This document shows, in pieces, positions 1 through 9,447 of a DNA stretch of 64,000 nt. The notes below the pieces were generated by a model that was not told where the DNA came from, did not search any database, and saw nothing but the letters and a program-made list of their open reading frames with translations. Made by a program: the position numbers and the translations under genes. This stretch comes from Chloroflexota bacterium (GTDB lineage Bacteria > Chloroflexota > Anaerolineae > Aggregatilineales > Phototrophicaceae), in assembly GCA_011525385.1 (NCBI GenBank), contig WTGF01000002.1:1-64000 (forward strand). Direction: 5' to 3'. The stretch's first letter is position 1; each line of letters opens with the position of its first letter.

Positions 1-90
1 TGTAATTCATGATTTTCAACAGAGTCCAGCGGATCGCCCCTACCGGCTGTCAGGTACTTGTTGCTCTTAATTTCAACCGACTTCAATACA
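1..90. repeat. Right-hand part of a MITE-like repeat, cut by the window edge
   Basis: Positions 26-50 share a 25-nt block, CCAGCGGATCGCCCCTACCG followed by GCTGT, with positions 52494-52518. Positions 71-90 (TTTCAACCGACTTCAATACA) resemble the right terminal inverted repeat of the element at 52338-52560 (TTTCAACCGAAAAGGATACA). This is therefore probably the right end of a second, diverged copy whose left end lies outside the window. The rest of 1-258 shows no convincing gene; the short open frames here have no recognisable features. Confidence 0.6.
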
Positions 91-258
91 CTACCCAATC
101 ATCTGAAACAATTGTCGGCTCGAACCGTAGACAGCTTACGCGGGAGATCGAAAACCGTATACTGGCCAGGGGCGCCCGGCGATATTCCCGCTTGGAAGGA
201 CCTTGATATACAATGAGCGAGATAACTGCCCAAAACACACTTGAGAGCATCAAAGCCT

Positions 259-1164
259 ATGAATCTCAACTACCACCTGCTCGACGTCTTCACCAATCAG
301 CCCTTCGGCGGGAATCAATTGGCAGTCTTCGCCAGTCCGCCGCTCGACCTCCCAACCAGCACGATGCAACTAATCGCCAAAGAGATGAATCTTTCGGAAG
401 TCACTTTTGTCTTTCCACCCGCGGATTATCAAAATGACTTTCGAGTGCGAATATTTACGCCGGCTCGGGAATTGCCGATGGCCGGTCACCCGACCGTCGG
501 AACCGCCTTTTTGCTGGCGCATCTCGGCATGATTGACGAGATCTCAAAGTCGCGAACATTGACATTCGAGGAGGGCATTGGCCCGATTCAAGTTACGGTA
601 GAGAGCGATGAAGACGGGATGCCTGATAGCGTGCTGATGCGACAGCCCCTTCCGCAATTCCTCGACATTTACGAAGACCGCGAAGCCATTGCGCAGATGC
701 TCTCGCTGAGGCCGGGCGATCTTCACCCCGACGCTCCCCTGCAAGTTCTCAGCAATGGTCTGCCCTTTCTATACGTGGCGGTAAAGTCTCTGGGCGCAAT
801 ACGGCGACTCAGCTTGCGTCTTGACCTGTGGCAAGGGTTGCTCATGGGCAAGCCCGGCGAAAACGTCTTTGTCACCACAACCGAAACGGAAAACCCGGGA
901 TCAACCGTGCATAGCCGAATGTTCGCGCCCGCATTGGGTATCGCAGAAGATCCGGCGACCGGGTCGGCGAGTGGGCCGCTGGGCGTATACTTGCTGAAAT
1001 ATGGCTTGGTCGAGAGCCAGGAAATCGTTAGTGAGCAAGGTATCGAAATGGGCCGTCCCAGTTTCATCAACATAAAAGTTGACAGAGGGGGAGACAAGTT
1101 CACGGAAGTGACAGTCGGCGGCGCTTGCGTCTATATGGGACAAGGGACGCTTATCGTCCGCTAG
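259..1164 (+). CDS. PhzF family isomerase/epimerase-like protein
   Basis: A 301-residue protein of the PhzF (diaminopimelate-epimerase fold) family, usual length about 260-300. Visible family motifs are the start LLDVFTNQPFGGNQLAVF, the segment MNLSEVTFV whose Glu47 corresponds to the catalytic glutamate of PhzF/YddE, GHPTVGTAF in the first half, and DPATGSASGPLGVYL in the second. Members isomerise or epimerise small acidic substrates, but most are uncharacterised, and no phenazine genes are present, so phenazine synthesis should not be inferred. The ATG at 259 is chosen over an in-frame TTG at 241 because family similarity begins there. It stands alone, followed by a 155-nt gap. Confidence 0.88.
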   Translation: MNLNYHLLDVFTNQPFGGNQLAVFASPPLDLPTSTMQLIAKEMNLSEVTFVFPPADYQNDFRVRIFTPARELPMAGHPTVGTAFLLAHLGMIDEISKSRTLTFEEGIGPIQVTVESDEDGMPDSVLMRQPLPQFLDIYEDREAIAQMLSLRPGDLHPDAPLQVLSNGLPFLYVAVKSLGAIRRLSLRLDLWQGLLMGKPGENVFVTTTETENPGSTVHSRMFAPALGIAEDPATGSASGPLGVYLLKYGLVESQEIVSEQGIEMGRPSFINIKVDRGGDKFTEVTVGGACVYMGQGTLIVR

Positions 1165-1319
1165 GATTCACATGCCGCGGCTCGCAACTCACCTTGGGTT
1201 TCTGCTCAATTCCTTTGCCTATCCACAAAGCAAAGATCGAGTCGTCACGAAAGCCGCCCCAATAACAGGATGAGTCGCGAAATATGCTATCATTGAAGTG
1301 AACTGGAGCACCGGCGAAG

Positions 1320-1694
1320 ATGGCAAAGAGCGGCGTTATCGACCACTATGAACCGGAAGCGGTCATGCGGGGTTTACTGGATGGGGAAGGCTTCCGCAAC
1401 CGCGTGGCCGGCGCTTGCATCTACACTTGCCCGCGCTGCGGGCATCGAATCCGTTTTCGCTGGCGCAGTTTCTACCGAGCCGATGGACGCTCGCCAATGC
1501 CCCGCCACCTTCGTCGGATTCTCGATGATTTCACGCCTGATCTGCCCACTGACGAACAAAGCATCGTCGATTTTGATTGTCCCACATGCCAGGCCCCAAC
1601 GCGCATCATCTTCAGCATTCTCGATTACAAGAAAATCGCATACCACTTCGACATCTATGCCGTGCTCGTGGGCGAAGGTAAAGCGCAGAAATGA
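1320..1694 (+). CDS. Hypothetical zinc-ribbon protein
   Basis: A 124-residue protein of unknown function. It carries two CxxC pairs, CPRC at about residues 37-40 and CPTC at about 87-90, spaced as in a zinc ribbon, with a basic stretch (HRIRFRWRSFYR) between them. There is no signal peptide or membrane segment, so it is probably cytoplasmic. Its stop overlaps the start of the next gene by 4 nt (ATGA at 1691-1694), which implies translational coupling and a shared role with the helicase-C-like protein that follows. A nucleic-acid-binding role is inferred only from the zinc-ribbon pattern and this neighbour. Confidence 0.7.
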   Translation: MAKSGVIDHYEPEAVMRGLLDGEGFRNRVAGACIYTCPRCGHRIRFRWRSFYRADGRSPMPRHLRRILDDFTPDLPTDEQSIVDFDCPTCQAPTRIIFSILDYKKIAYHFDIYAVLVGEGKAQK

Positions 1695-3406
1695 GAGAGC
1701 TGCTTGCCACCCTGAATGACTACGACCCCGGCATGCTGCCCGCTCTGGCGGAAACCTGGGGGATCGCCAGCAAAAGCCTTGTCGATGATGCGATAATCCC
1801 ACAATTACACCGTGCAATGCTCGATCCGCAGTCGTCGGAAGCGGCTTGGGACAAGCTCGACGATAGCGCCCGCACCGCCTTGCAACTCCTCGTTAGCAGC
1901 GCGCAGCAACGCATGAAGATCGGACAGTTCGAGCGCTTTTATGGCAAGATTCGCAAACTGGGACGCGCGCAGATCGAAAAGGAACAGCCCCACCTGCAAG
2001 GTCAAAGCATTGCCGAAACGCTGTATTATCGGGGCTTCATTGGCGAAGGATACGACAAGGTCGACGACAATCTCATAGGCTTCTTTTACGTGCCGCCAGA
2101 TCTGGCGGACGCGCTTCCCCTGCACAAAACAAGTTATGAACATATTGAGGTCGAAGACTCATCCTCCCTTGACCTGCCATCCCTGCCCACGATTGACGAC
2201 GTACAAGATATAAGCTCCGCCGATACCTCGATCGTCGACGACCTAACCACCTTGTTAGCGTTCACCCAGGCAAATGAAGTCGAAATGGAGGATGATGGAT
2301 TCTCCCAACAGGCCATACGGGCGCTGATGCCGCATGTCTTGCATGACAGTGTAGTGCGTCTGGACTTCCTGCTCGGGCTGGGCATCAGCGCAGCCCTCAT
2401 CACTTCACAGGACGGCAAGGCCTACCCGCGGCGCAATGAGGTCCGCGCCTTTCTATCCGCGACGCGCGCGGAACAAATTCGGCTGCTCGCGCTGGCATGG
2501 CTGGAGAGCCAGACCTACCGTGATTTGTGGCATATTCCCGGCCTATTTCCCGATGATTCCGGCTGGTCCTATGACCCGGCCGGGGCTCGCGACGCTGTCA
2601 TGAGCCTCTTCGCAGAACTGCTGCCCGAGCAAGGCTGGGTTTCGGTCAACGACTTGATCGACGTCATCAAGGACATCGAGCCGGATTTTCAACGCCCGGA
2701 TGGCGATTACGACAGTTGGTACATTCGCAACGCGGCTGGTGAGTTTCTCAACGGATTTGAGAGCTGGGACGCCGTGGAGGGCTCATTGATAGAATTCTAT
2801 CTGGTGGGTCCGATGTATTGGTTGGGTTTGGTCGATATCGGCGATGACGTTGTGCGTTTGACCGCCTACGGACGCGCCTTTCTGGAAATTCAGGATTGGC
2901 CCCTGCCTCCAGACCAGCCCCACCCGATCGAGATACGCAACGACGGCGCCTTGCTGGCGTCGCGCCGCGTCAATCGTTTCGAGCGCTTTCAACTGGCGCG
3001 CTTCGCTCGCTGGGAACAAGCGGGCGATCCTTATGTCTACCGGCTTGGCGCGGACAGTATCCAGCGCGCTACCGTCCAAGGCATCAACGTGCAGCACATT
3101 CAGGCTTTCCTGGTTCGACAATTGGACGGCAAGCCAATTCCCATCCCGATCGTCAAGTTGCTCCGTAACTGGCAAGATGGCGCCAAGACCACGGTGAGTT
3201 TTGAATCACATATAATCTTGCGCGCCAACAATGAAGAGGTGCTGGACAAAATTTTCGCTATGCCGGCTTTTCGACGACATTTGGGCGCGCGCCTCGGTCC
3301 CATGTCCTGCGTCATCCGCGAAGACCAATGGCAGGACCTAAGTGACAAGCTCGGCGACGACGGCATAGAAGTGGACGCGGCAGGCCTGGGGCGCAGCAAC
3401 GATTGA
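1691..3406 (+). CDS. Helicase-associated (Helicase_C_3/XPB-like) domain protein without helicase motor
   Basis: A 571-residue acidic, soluble protein. The C-terminal part (about residues 460-565) has the pattern of the Helicase_C_3 domain that accompanies some XPB/Ssl2-type helicases: IQAFLVRQLDGKPIPIPIV, then LLRNWQDGAKTTVSF, a segment IILRANNEEVLDKIFAMPAF, and a final LGPMSCVIREDQW block. The long N-terminal part looks helical with winged-helix-like stretches. No Walker A, DEAD or motif VI is visible, so it lacks the motor itself. It is coupled by a 4-nt overlap to the zinc-ribbon gene upstream and ends 3 nt from the convergent rsmI. A role in DNA transactions is likely, the exact one unknown. 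Confidence 0.6.
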   Translation: MRELLATLNDYDPGMLPALAETWGIASKSLVDDAIIPQLHRAMLDPQSSEAAWDKLDDSARTALQLLVSSAQQRMKIGQFERFYGKIRKLGRAQIEKEQPHLQGQSIAETLYYRGFIGEGYDKVDDNLIGFFYVPPDLADALPLHKTSYEHIEVEDSSSLDLPSLPTIDDVQDISSADTSIVDDLTTLLAFTQANEVEMEDDGFSQQAIRALMPHVLHDSVVRLDFLLGLGISAALITSQDGKAYPRRNEVRAFLSATRAEQIRLLALAWLESQTYRDLWHIPGLFPDDSGWSYDPAGARDAVMSLFAELLPEQGWVSVNDLIDVIKDIEPDFQRPDGDYDSWYIRNAAGEFLNGFESWDAVEGSLIEFYLVGPMYWLGLVDIGDDVVRLTAYGRAFLEIQDWPLPPDQPHPIEIRNDGALLASRRVNRFERFQLARFARWEQAGDPYVYRLGADSIQRATVQGINVQHIQAFLVRQLDGKPIPIPIVKLLRNWQDGAKTTVSFESHIILRANNEEVLDKIFAMPAFRRHLGARLGPMSCVIREDQWQDLSDKLGDDGIEVDAAGLGRSND

Positions 3407-3409
3407 CAG

Positions 3410-4234
3410 TCAATCCTTCTTGATGCCCATCTGATAGACATCGCTCTTGGACCAGCCCGCCTCTTTGGCAAGCGCTTTCGCCGCTGCCGACAGGCTTTCG
3501 CCCGCGGATATCCGCTCATTCAGGGCAAGGATGACTCGCTCGTCAGGCCAGCGGCTCTCTGTGGGTGGAGCGCCGGCGATCAGCAAAGTCACTTCCCCGC
3601 GCGGATTCTCTCGAAGAAAGTAGTCACAAGCATCTTGCGCAGAGCCGCGATAAAACTGCTCGAACTTCTTGCTGATTTCACGAGCGACGCAAACAGCTCT
3701 CTCGCCACCGAAAACTTCCCCGATCGCTCGCAAAGAGTCGGTCAATCGGTAAGGACTCTCATAGGCGATGACAGTGCCGGGCTCGCTCGCGAGTTGGCCT
3801 AGCAGCGCCTTGAGAGCGGATGCTTTGCGCGGCAGGAATCCCACGAACAGGAAGCGGTCCATCACCATGCCGGAACCAACTAAAGCGGCAGTGATGGCGC
3901 TGGCGCCAGGCAAAGGAACCACATCATAGCCTCGCGCAATCGCTGCTCGAATCAGTTCCGAACCCGGGTCAGAAATCCCCGGCGTGCCGGCATCCGATAT
4001 CAGGGCCACATCACCGGTCGCCAGCGCGGACAGAATCTGATCCAGCTTGGACAGCTTGTTGTGTTCGTGATAGCTCGTCATGGGCGTCCTTATATCAAAA
4101 TGCCGAGTCAGCACACGTGATGTGCGTGTATCTTCCGCGGCGATCAAGGATGACTCGCGCAAGATCCGCAAGGCGCGCAAGGTGATATCCTCGAGGTTGC
4201 CGATCGGCGTTGGAACCACGTAAAGGACTCCCAT
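3410..4234 (-). CDS. rsmI: 16S rRNA (cytidine(1402)-2'-O)-methyltransferase
   Basis: RsmI methylates the 2'-OH of C1402 in the decoding centre of 16S rRNA using S-adenosylmethionine. Family motifs are clear: YVVPTPIGNLEDITLRAL at the N-terminus, EDTRTSRVLTRHF, LISDAGTPGISDPG, GASAITAALVGSG and FLFVGFLPRK. Length from the chosen ATG at 4234 is 274 residues, normal for the family. An upstream ATG at 4279 would add 15 residues, but it lacks a ribosome binding site and the known proteins begin at M-G-x-LYVV. It is convergent with the preceding gene, with 3 nt between the stops. Confidence 0.95.
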   Translation of the reverse strand: MGVLYVVPTPIGNLEDITLRALRILRESSLIAAEDTRTSRVLTRHFDIRTPMTSYHEHNKLSKLDQILSALATGDVALISDAGTPGISDPGSELIRAAIARGYDVVPLPGASAITAALVGSGMVMDRFLFVGFLPRKASALKALLGQLASEPGTVIAYESPYRLTDSLRAIGEVFGGERAVCVAREISKKFEQFYRGSAQDACDYFLRENPRGEVTLLIAGAPPTESRWPDERVILALNERISAGESLSAAAKALAKEAGWSKSDVYQMGIKKD

Positions 4235-4350
4235 GCGGTCGATTCTCTCGTTCCCTATTTGATAAACCACGTCGCTCATGCGACGAGAAGATTTATTATT
4301 TTGCGAGAGCGCAGTAGTTCTTCTCGCCGATTGCGCGCCGAGCGGCTGGC

Positions 4351-5577
4351 TCAGGGAGTTTGGCTGGCCCCGGCCGGGAAGACATGCGCCAGCGCTTCCG
4401 GCATGACGCTCTTGAAGGCGACCAGGCTATGGCCGCTGCCCAACTCGACGAACTTGTATTGCAGATCGGGATCGTGCCCCATCCGCCGCTCCAGAATCCC
4501 GCGCAGCGCCAAAGCCGGCTGATAGAAGCGCATGTCCTGCTCGTAACGGCCGACAGAATGGAAGATCCGACGCGGCAATAGCGGAGAATCGCGGAAGCGT
4601 TCGGCATATTCCCGTAGCTTGTGCACGGCCGGCTTCCCCCCCAACGGTGGCGAAATCATAATCAAGTGGGCGAATATGGCCGGGTTCTTGAGCGCCGCGT
4701 GAGCCGCTGCTACGGCGCCCTCGCCGACACCGCCCAACCCTAGATTGACAGGCTCAATGCGGTGCTCGGTCTGCAAAAAGGGCAGCAATTCCGCGACCAC
4801 CAGGGCATAGTGATTGTCGTTTCCAATGTACTCCGTCACGCGCTCCGATTGGCTGCCGGCCGCGAGCATGGCAATAATCACCGGTTCCATACGTCCATGC
4901 TTGATCAGCGCATCGGCGATATAGGGCACCTCCAGGATGTTCAGCGCCCATTGGCCGTCCATCAATATCAGCAAGGGATAAACATGGCTCGAACTGGGGT
5001 CGTAACCGGGCGGCGTATAGACCCACAGATTGCGATCGTTGAATGCCAAATGCGTCGAACTGAAGCGATGACGATAGACATTCCCGCGCGGCACCGCGGT
5101 CATCGCCTGCCAACTGGGGACGGGACGCGCCCGCGGCATTTGCAAAACGGAGGTACTGACCTGGGCTGTCTGTACGGTGAGGGCATTAAGCGGGTCGGCT
5201 TCCCAAAAGCGATCCACGCGATCCATCAAGTTCACTTCTTGCGCAAGCGGCGTACCCGGATCATCAATCGCGAACATATAGTCGACCAGGGCATCGCGGT
5301 CAAAGTAGCGCTGGAAATACCACAGTGAGGTGTCGTCCAACCTCACCAGATTTTCAAAGGGTGGATCCCGATTCACAATATCGATGTTGACCGAGACCCG
5401 TTGCGCCGTCAAGGAATCATAGACAAAGGTGGCGCGATCGCGCTCGACCCAAGGCCATTCACTGCGCGTCGACAAAAGCTCGTCGACAGCGGACTGCCGA
5501 AGATCCTCGGGTAGTTGATAAATCTCACACAGAAACTGAATGAATGAATTCCAGCGCGCTGACGCCAAGACTAACAC
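4351..5577 (-). CDS. Enterochelin-esterase-like alpha/beta-hydrolase fold protein lacking the nucleophile serine
   Basis: About 408 residues. The second half follows the putative esterase (PF00756, enterochelin esterase/Fes-like) pattern: LWVYTPPGYD, a strand YPLLILMDGQ, the nucleophile elbow region, and a C-terminal GSGHSLVAF carrying a candidate catalytic histidine. The first 160 residues resemble the extra N-terminal domain of Fes-like enzymes. At the elbow, where G-x-S-x-G is expected, the sequence reads LGGVGEGAVAA, with Val284 (codon 4726-4728) in place of serine. It may be a non-catalytic homologue or bind a ligand. The start is uncertain: the GTG at 5577 is only 1 nt from an AGGAG, while an in-frame TTG at 5568 has about 10-nt spacing. 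Confidence 0.65.
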   Translation of the reverse strand: MLVLASARWNSFIQFLCEIYQLPEDLRQSAVDELLSTRSEWPWVERDRATFVYDSLTAQRVSVNIDIVNRDPPFENLVRLDDTSLWYFQRYFDRDALVDYMFAIDDPGTPLAQEVNLMDRVDRFWEADPLNALTVQTAQVSTSVLQMPRARPVPSWQAMTAVPRGNVYRHRFSSTHLAFNDRNLWVYTPPGYDPSSSHVYPLLILMDGQWALNILEVPYIADALIKHGRMEPVIIAMLAAGSQSERVTEYIGNDNHYALVVAELLPFLQTEHRIEPVNLGLGGVGEGAVAAAHAALKNPAIFAHLIMISPPLGGKPAVHKLREYAERFRDSPLLPRRIFHSVGRYEQDMRFYQPALALRGILERRMGHDPDLQYKFVELGSGHSLVAFKSVMPEALAHVFPAGASQTP

Positions 5578-5791
5578 TCCTGTTGCTTGCCTGGAACAAA
5601 TTCATTTTAGCACTGGCTTGCGCTATCGAAAAACCCGATCTGCGCCGTCCGAGACCTTGCAGAGACGCTCGTGGAACTCTATGCTAGGTGCACAAGTTCG
5701 CTTTCGCCCAAGTAACAGCGCGCTATCATCGCATTCGCTATGATCTAATAGCGTGGCGTTTGAACTAAGCAAGACCGGAGAATGCATCACC

Positions 5792-6196
5792 ATGAGCAAA
5801 CCCTACATCTATTCGTTCACGGAGCCGATCAATCCCGAAGCGCTGCATGTGCTGCTAGGACAGACCGATTGGGCGGATACGCGTTCCCCATTGGATATTC
5901 AGCGCATGCTCGACCGCAGCCAAATCACCCTGGGCGTCTGGAACGAAGACCGATTGATCGCTTTTTCGCGTGTCATAACGGACGACATGTATCGCGCCTT
6001 GATTGACGACGTAGTCGTCGACCTAGGTTTCCGCGGCCAGGGCATCGCATCGACGATGCTGGACAAGCTCCTCAAAAGACTGCAACATGTGGAGCAGGTC
6101 ATGCTGGATTGCGCGACTGGCTTGAGCGGCTTTTACGCGCGCTTCGGTTTCCGGGACAAAGGCGGCTCTTCGATGCTATTGGAAAAGAAGCGGTGA
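5792..6196 (+). CDS. GNAT family N-acetyltransferase
   Basis: A 134-residue single-domain protein of the Gcn5-related acetyltransferase fold. It contains a strand ending LIDDVVVDLGFRGQGIASTM, in which RGQGIA is the acetyl-CoA pyrophosphate-binding loop (motif A, Q/RxxGxG/A), and a later FYARFGF segment typical of motif B. The substrate is unknown. The ATG at 5792 is preferred over an in-frame GTG at 5753: it has an upstream GGAG, and the GNAT similarity starts after it. It is monocistronic. Confidence 0.85.
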   Translation: MSKPYIYSFTEPINPEALHVLLGQTDWADTRSPLDIQRMLDRSQITLGVWNEDRLIAFSRVITDDMYRALIDDVVVDLGFRGQGIASTMLDKLLKRLQHVEQVMLDCATGLSGFYARFGFRDKGGSSMLLEKKR

Positions 6197-6302
6197 GCGG
6201 CGGCCGTCGCAGTGGAGTGCATAGCATGCCTGTACAGGCTGCGTCCGTTGATATCTGGATTTCGGGATAAATTATTGATACAGCCGAGCAAGAAAGCGCC
6301 AA

Positions 6303-7418
6303 ATGAGCCAACTCACATATAACCTGGACATCCAGCCGTTCGCGCGCGCCGGCAACCGCGACTCGCTGGAAGACCTGCAAGAAAAGCATGGCCCAAGCAA
6401 GATTTACCAGTTGGCAAACAACGAGAATCCGCTGGGTCCCTCCCCAAAAGTGATCGACGCTATCAGTGCTGTGGCTCCAACGCTTTCCTACTACCCGGAT
6501 TACTCAGACATAGGGCTTCGACAAGCGATCGTCAGAATACTTGGACGCGGATTGACAACGGAACATATCTACACCGGTTGCAGCGGTTTCGAGTCTCTCG
6601 AATTGATCGCGCGCGGATTCCTGAGACCGGGGGACGAATTGATTCTGTCTTCGCCGACATTCACCGGCGCTTATGCGAAAATCTCCCAACCCTTGGGAGC
6701 GAAGGTCGTCGATGTGCCGCTGAGGCCCGATTCATTCGAGTACCGCGTCGACGCCGTGCTGAAAGCGATCAACGAAAGAACTCGGCTAATCATGCTCTGC
6801 AATCCCAACAATCCGACAGGAACCGTGATGCCCTCGGAGTCGATGAAGGCCCTGATGCGCGGAATTCCTGATCATGTCTTGGTAGTTGCGGACGAGGTGT
6901 ATCACCATTTTGTGGACGATCCCGCATACCCCGATTCACTTCGCTACGTACTCGAAGGCAAGAATATTGTGGTCGTGCACAGCTTTTCCAAGGCATACGG
7001 TCTTGCTGGGCTTCGTCTTGGCTACGGCATTGCCAAGCCCGATCTTGCCAACTATATCGCGGGCTTGCAGCGCGGTTTTCACCAGAACAAGCTGGCGCTG
7101 GCTGCTGGCATCGCGGCCTGCGGCGATCAAGGACATGTCCATAAGGTCGTTAGCTATCTGAGAGCGGAGGCCAAATGGGTCTGCGCCCAACTAGAGCGGA
7201 TGGGCATACGCTATTGGAAGCCGGCGGCAAATTTCCTCCTGTTCGAAACCCACATGCCGGGGGATGATTTGCAGGGGGCGCTTTTGGAACGCGGCTTCTT
7301 GCTGCGTGCGCAAACGCGAAACGAATTGCCCAATGCCGTGCGGCTTAGCCTGGGCACAAGAGAAGCCAACCAAGCCTTCCTGGGCGCCTTGGGGACTATA
7401 CTGGACGAATCCAACTGA
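6303..7418 (+). CDS. Histidinol-phosphate aminotransferase-like PLP enzyme (fold type I)
   Basis: A 371-residue class I/II aminotransferase of the HisC type. Visible are LANNENPLGPSPKV near residue 37, CNPNNPTGTVM at about 166-176, DEVYHHFVD at about 197 and HSFSKAYGLAGLRLGYG with the PLP lysine at Lys230. The family makes L-histidinol phosphate from imidazole acetol phosphate, or transaminates related aromatic or cobyrinic side-chain substrates (CobD-like). No other histidine genes are nearby, so the substrate cannot be settled from context. The ribosome binding site is weak. Confidence 0.85.
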   Translation: MSQLTYNLDIQPFARAGNRDSLEDLQEKHGPSKIYQLANNENPLGPSPKVIDAISAVAPTLSYYPDYSDIGLRQAIVRILGRGLTTEHIYTGCSGFESLELIARGFLRPGDELILSSPTFTGAYAKISQPLGAKVVDVPLRPDSFEYRVDAVLKAINERTRLIMLCNPNNPTGTVMPSESMKALMRGIPDHVLVVADEVYHHFVDDPAYPDSLRYVLEGKNIVVVHSFSKAYGLAGLRLGYGIAKPDLANYIAGLQRGFHQNKLALAAGIAACGDQGHVHKVVSYLRAEAKWVCAQLERMGIRYWKPAANFLLFETHMPGDDLQGALLERGFLLRAQTRNELPNAVRLSLGTREANQAFLGALGTILDESN

Positions 7419-7521
7419 TATAGCGGCGACGACACCGATTCCGCAGCAATGGCCCGCGACCGCCTAGACAACAGGTCATCGACAAGGTCGCTATGGCCAC
7501 CAGTCTCTCCGAAAAACATCA

Positions 7522-7550
7522 TTGTCGCGCTTCCTAGCCTGTGATAGAAT
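7522..7550 (+). promoter_or_regulatory. Probable sigma-70-type promoter of rpsB-tsf
   Basis: TTGTCG at 7522-7527 and TAGAAT at 7545-7550 are separated by 17 nt. Transcription starting just downstream would give a leader of about 135 nt before rpsB, long enough for autogenous control by S2, although I do not see a structure I can name there. Confidence 0.55.
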
Positions 7551-7692
7551 CCGCCGCGGAATCGTGGCAACTTCGCGTTTCCAAATTCCACATGTCGGGA
7601 CTCTTGGTGGGTGTTGTCCGCCCAAGGCGGATTTTCACCGGAGGATGAACGATGTGCGAGACCAAAACACCAATTGATCAAGGAGATTTGTG

Positions 7693-8604
7693 ATGCCCTC
7701 AGCGGTAAAAATGCGCTCCCTTCTCGAAACCGGTGTCCACTTTGGCCATCGTACTAACAAGTGGAATCCCAAGATGGATGAGTTCATCTTCACCCAACGC
7801 AACGGGATCCACATCATCGACCTGCAGATTACGCTGAAAAACCTCAATAGCTTCCATGACATGATCGCCAAGCTGATCGCCGATGGCGGCAGTGTGCTTT
7901 TTGTCGGTACCAAACGGCAAGCCCAGGAGATTATCCAGCGAGAGGCCGGGCGCTGCGACATGCCCTTTGTGAATTATCGCTGGTTAGGCGGTACGCTTAC
8001 CAACTGGAAGACGATCCGCAGCCGCATCGACACTTTGAAGCAGCTCGAACAACGGCGTGACGCCGGCGAGTTTGACAAGCTGACAAAGAAAGAAGCGCTG
8101 GTACTGAGCCGCAAGATATCCAAGCTACAATTGCGCCTCGGCGGTATTCGCGAGATGAACCGCACCCCGGAAATGCTAATCGTCGTTGATGCCGAACGCG
8201 AACACACCGCCGTGAAGGAAGCCAATATTCTCGGAATTCCAGTCCTGGCGCTGGTCGATACCAATGCCGATCCTGACCTTGTTGATCACATTTTGCCCGC
8301 AAACGACGACGCGATGCGTTCGATTCGGCTGTTGGTAAGCGCCCTGGCGGATGCCGTGCTCGAAGGGCATAACCTGCGCCAGTCCGCCGGCATTGAAGAG
8401 GAAGAAGAGCAAATGTTCACCGATACCTATGACGACGAACTCGGTGACGAAGATTTGCTGGGCGAATCGACTCTGGCGAAACTGCGCGATTCCAAGCTCT
8501 TCGGCGATGCCGAAGGAGAGACGGGCGAATCCAGCGAAGATGCCGGCGGCAATGGCGCCGCAGTTCAACCAGCGTCCGAAGCAGAAGCAAAAGCCGAAGA
8601 ATAA
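7693..8604 (+). CDS. rpsB: 30S ribosomal protein S2
   Basis: S2 sits on the head-body junction of the 30S subunit and recruits S1. The protein begins MPSAVKMRSLLETGVHFGHR, with the hallmark GVHFGHR-x-x-KWNPKM, and contains NYRWLGGTLTNWKTI and LVDTNADPDLVDHILPANDD. At 303 residues it is longer than the usual 230-260 because of a low-complexity acidic C-terminal tail rich in Glu, Gly and Ala after about residue 235. The ATG at 7693 has AGGAG at 7681-7685; the GTG at 7690 is too close to it. It is followed by tsf after 35 nt, the classical rpsB-tsf order. Confidence 0.97.
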   Translation: MPSAVKMRSLLETGVHFGHRTNKWNPKMDEFIFTQRNGIHIIDLQITLKNLNSFHDMIAKLIADGGSVLFVGTKRQAQEIIQREAGRCDMPFVNYRWLGGTLTNWKTIRSRIDTLKQLEQRRDAGEFDKLTKKEALVLSRKISKLQLRLGGIREMNRTPEMLIVVDAEREHTAVKEANILGIPVLALVDTNADPDLVDHILPANDDAMRSIRLLVSALADAVLEGHNLRQSAGIEEEEEQMFTDTYDDELGDEDLLGESTLAKLRDSKLFGDAEGETGESSEDAGGNGAAVQPASEAEAKAEE

Positions 8605-8639
8605 CTGAAGACCCTGTCCGAATGGAGCATGTAAGGCAA

Positions 8640-9245
<606 letters not shown>

Positions 9246-9297
9246 GCACTTGCGAGAAAGGCTAGCCGAGTTGCCTTTTCCCACGGACAACCAAGAC

Positions 9298-9334
9298 AAA
9301 AAGGGGATTAGCGCCGCGCTAGTCCCTTTGTTTT
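9298..9334 (+). terminator. Rho-independent terminator after tsf
   Basis: An AAAGGGGATTAGCG arm and a CGCTAGTCCCTTT arm with a CCG loop form a long hairpin with one bulge, followed by a T-rich run (TTTGTTTT). It separates rpsB-tsf from the MerB-family gene downstream. Confidence 0.8.
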
Positions 9335-9447
9335 ACAAACCCCCTTGCTCATGCCAGGAGAAGGTCTGTTATTTTCTGTGAGCGCGGCATTCTTGTGGAC
9401 AATTCGCCAGTTACGCGCCGAGCGGCTTTTCGTTGCCGACTGCTGAT

